NCBI GenBank assembly: GCA_027579435.1
Contig: JANBPK010000749.1
Coordinates: forward strand, 62,001 to 126,000
Origin: Candolleomyces eurysporus
Taxonomy: Eukaryota > Basidiomycota > Agaricomycetes > Agaricales > Psathyrellaceae
Direction: 5' to 3'
Length of the DNA stretch: 64,000 bases
Shown: positions 61,212 through 64,000 of the stretch, piece after piece
How positions within the stretch are numbered: the first letter of the stretch is position 1
Layout: every line of letters starts with the position of its first letter
The notes under the pieces: model-generated
Told to the model about the DNA's origin: nothing
Seen by the model: the letters and a program-made list of their open reading frames with translations, nothing else
Database searches by the model: none
Program-made: the position numbers and the translations under genes

Positions 61212-61397
61212 CTGCCAGCCTCGTCGGCCTGGCCTGGCACGCTCAACACACCAATCGATACCGACAAATGGGAAGCAGGCGAGCAAGAATATGGGTATAT
61301 CGATATCTATATACACATTGAGTTACAACAGGGCAAGATCAGTACATACACACGTGGGATATCCTCAATATCCCCTTCGACGTCCAACGTTCACCAT

Positions 61398-62316
61398 TCA
61401 NCTTTCGTCCTCGTCCTCACTAGGACTCGGTCGCTCCCCACTGCCATTCCGATGCCGCTGCGGCGGCCCACCGCTATCATCCTCATCATACTCATCCATA
61501 TCCTCATCCCGATCCCTCGGACCCGGCTCCGGCTCATCACCCTCACCGCCGTCCTCATCCTTGTGGTCCACGGCCATAGAGTCTGCAGCGCCGGAGGTAC
61601 TCGGACCTGGGGTCNGTGAAGCCTGTTTCACGGCTGCGACGACCTTCTTCTTGCGCCGCCGTTTGGGCGCTGGTTCAGCCCCGGCGCCTTCCACGCCGTC
61701 CTCCTCCCCCCCTCCTGCACCACCACCAGAGGCAGAGGCGGCGGCGGCAGCGGCGGCTTGAGCGCGTTTCCCCTTTCCGCGTTTTGCACGTTTGTCGGCT
61801 GCTTCGGCTTCGAGGTCGATGGTGCCGCCGTTGGAAGGGTCTGGGATGGGTTCCACGATTTCTTTGAGAAAGTCGAGGATGTCGGTTGTCTCGACCGCGT
61901 GTTTTCTGGTTTCCGGTGTTGATGGTGNNTNGTTTTTGTGTAGTATGGGATACGAGAATGACGAATAGATTAATGAATGGGTGNATAAATATGGATGAAT
62001 GAATGAACGGATGAGCAGCCGGCCAGTAGTAGACGAGCAAGGAAGANAACGCACACATGATAAGGCTCAACCTTCCGTGCCCCGCGCTCAGCCGTGACGT
62101 CGTGCGCTTTCGTGACTATGAAGCTGAGGAACAGTTCGAGTGCTTTCGCTGTATTCCAAACGAGAAAAAACCGTTGATTAGATCGACCGACCCATGCCAC
62201 AGCCGCATTTGTGCGAACGGAAGGGAGGGAAGGAGGGGCGTACAGATTACGACTGGAGTAGCCTGAGCAACTTTGCCNACTTCTTCGTCTTTCTGCATGA
62301 TCTTTTTAATCCGAGC
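61398..62316 (-). CDS. BUR6: NC2-alpha (DRAP1/Bur6) histone-fold transcription repressor, 5' exon unresolved
   Basis: Exons found are 62316-62244, 62148-62055 and 61905-61398, all in frame. The histone fold reads ARIKKIMQKDEE.GKVAQAT, SKALELFLSFIVTKAHDV, RGARKVEPYHV and KHAVETTDILDFLKEIVEP, which is characteristic of NC2-alpha. The C-terminus is acidic, Ala/Gly- and Ser-rich with a basic KRRRKKK cluster. NC2-alpha pairs with NC2-beta (Dr1), binds TBP on TATA DNA and blocks TFIIB/TFIIA entry. The N-terminal exon, with residues before ARIKK, must lie beyond 62316 in an N-rich stretch (62350-62600) that I could not resolve. Confidence 0.9.
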
Positions 62317-64000
62317 CTGTATAGACGTAGACAGACACGAAGAAGGACAGAATCGTTCGGTCGGTCGGGNNAATGATTAGAATTTCTGGTCTGCAGNTTT
62401 CGGNTGGGGTTNGAGGACGCACCACTGGNAATTTCGTCGACTTGTTTCTGTTCTTCATANCTNCTGCTNNCAGAGGGGATTNGTGGTGTTGANGGTTCGA
62501 GGGTCGTTGGTGGAGGTAGTGAAGGAGGAGAACTCCGAGGGGNGAACCCTGCGCTAAGCCTAGATATGGATTCCTTTCTTGCCCACGACAACAAAGGAAA
62601 GGNGCGTCATGTGACTGATTTTCTCCGGAGGCGGTCCGGCGCTCAGNGCTCAGNCCGATGGAACGACCCGCAGCATTCGTTTGTGTGGTCAATATTCAAC
62701 GAGAACGAACGAATTGGCAACTGACNAAAACTATGTAGAATTATTAGTGAATGCAAGCTNCACGAGGGTACTTGACAGCGGTCGAAACCTGCAAAGCATC
62801 ATTGAAAACCTTCAACTTCGATCCAGATCCAGAAANCTGTCAGTCCTTCGATTTCTGCATTATAATATGTAGTTGTTTCCTGACTTCNGCAACAGNAGAC
62901 CCATACTCACGNTTCTTCGNCATCGGAGTATACACCGCCCTCTAGACTCTCTTTCCGAGTGTTGAAGTCGCGGGTCCAACTGTCTTCAATGGTCATCCAA
63001 CTTCATCTCGAGAATCTCAAAGTTCGCTGTCATTCTAATACACCTACTCCTGGAATGGGACTTGTCAGACGCACCAGGCGACATCGAGAAGGNCCCCTNG
63101 NNCCTCCCTTTTCTTCAGCTCANTCTCCTAGAACTCCCTTCGGACACTCGGAACTGGGGTCTGCAATACCACAAAATACTCTCGTATTCAGAACCTTGAT
63201 GTCGAGCTCAAGCCAACGAATTCAGTCGGTGACGATATCGAACGCTTCGCAAAGCATATGTTCAATCGCATAGCCCACACCGGATNTNAGGGCTCGACCT
63301 CGTAAGTTGTCTGATCCTTGTCGTCTTTCGAGGNNCTCACCATCTGCTTTTTCTGATGGACTCCGAGTCAGATGGAAGTGGGTACTTTGAAATATACTGT
63401 GGCAAATCGTTGGCNTCACTTCTTGCCGAGAGTGTGCCCGCCAGCCTGANGNTTACTCAATGCGAAGACACCANTGGGATATCGTATCGATTATCTACCC
63501 TANTATCGCATTTGGGCGGGTGGTGGTGCGCCATTCTTACAGCATGCCAGGTCTTCATTGAACCCACCAGGGCCGGAACCAAGCGCGAGGCTTCACCTGC
63601 GTTAAAATGTTGAGAAATTGAACCGAAACGACAACCCAACCTCTGTAGAAATGAACGTGTCATCCTCACAGATAGGTGAGCCTTGAACCCATCATATTTG
63701 ACGCCTTCGTTCTGCCGGCCATATGGGTGCTAGGGGCGGGCGTCTATCACGGACCGTTGCCAAGGAACACTCAGGCTGTGTTTGCCACGAGGCAAAATTA
63801 TGGGGCGTCCGTCGATTCCCAAGTCCGGAACGCATCCACAGCAGTACCAACCTGCCTCCCTTCCTTCACTATCCCCCCGCTCGTCATCGTTGCAAGCCAC
63901 CTCATACCCGATTGGCAACTTCCCGAGGAGATAGGAACGAAAGAAAGTCCTCTTCAAGGAACGTAGCTGCGCTGTTACCGCCAGCATAAAAAGTAGGTCC
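62317..64000. other. N-rich terminal stretch, unassigned
   Basis: It should hold the first exon of the NC2-alpha gene (minus strand). Many single Ns make the frames unreliable. Short open frames, for example 62751-62870, have no family I can name. Confidence 0.35.

Overview
The window reads as nuclear DNA of a mushroom-forming fungus (Basidiomycota, Agaricomycetes). The reasons are dense genes on both strands, nearly all split by 45-70 bp GT-AG introns, and a family mix typical of that class: NACHT-WD40 and NACHT-TPR STAND proteins, an F-box protein, a TKL-type kinase with a DUF4238-like N-terminus, an M36 fungalysin, a CE5 cutinase and DUF3433/DUF3074 proteins. I found no bacterial, organellar or viral genes and no CRISPR array.

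Layout. 0-4.5 kb: the 3' part of an AT-rich NACHT-WD40 gene, then a broken NACHT-TPR gene on the minus strand. 5.6-6.6 kb: a 2-Cys peroxiredoxin. 8.3-11 kb: a DUF4238-like/kinase fusion. 11.9-17.4 kb: an acidic low-complexity protein, an F-box protein and an SFSWAP-like splicing regulator. 17.5-23.2 kb: four tandem, same-strand copies of a small secreted NTF2/SnoaL-like protein. 24.7-26.3 kb: the CAAX protease STE24. 27.9-30.3 kb: fungalysin, followed by a collapsed relic of a second fungalysin (31.5-32.0 kb). 32.3-36.2 kb: a full-length NACHT-WD40 gene, sister to the one at the left edge. 37.5-44.4 kb: CFIm25 (NUDT21) and a VSB1-type SulP-STAS-cNMP transporter. 45-54.4 kb: cutinase, NSE3, a hexose transporter and a DUF3433 membrane protein. 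54.9-62.3 kb: DAP1, a DUF3074 START-like protein, a single-pass membrane protein, SLD5 and NC2-alpha. The last 1.6 kb is rich in N and unassigned.

How the genes relate. The conserved housekeeping genes (SLD5, NSE3, CFIm25, SFSWAP, NC2-alpha, STE24, DAP1) form a stable background. Set into it are fast-changing pieces: three STAND/NLR-type loci (one intact, one cut by the window edge, one dead), a non-RD kinase, a duplicated and deleted protease, and the four-gene secreted array. The array is the best candidate for an uncharacterised system. The NLR pair with near-identical 126-bp WD repeats is the best candidate for a variable recognition locus.

Sequence quality. Single Ns often lie beside homopolymer runs. 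In at least six coding places, dropping one N restores the reading frame, so those apparent frameshifts are probably assembly artefacts. N density rises sharply after 58.8 kb. Exon boundaries below were worked out by hand from GT/AG sites and frame continuity; none was checked against transcripts, and all family names rest on recognition of motifs, not on a database search.
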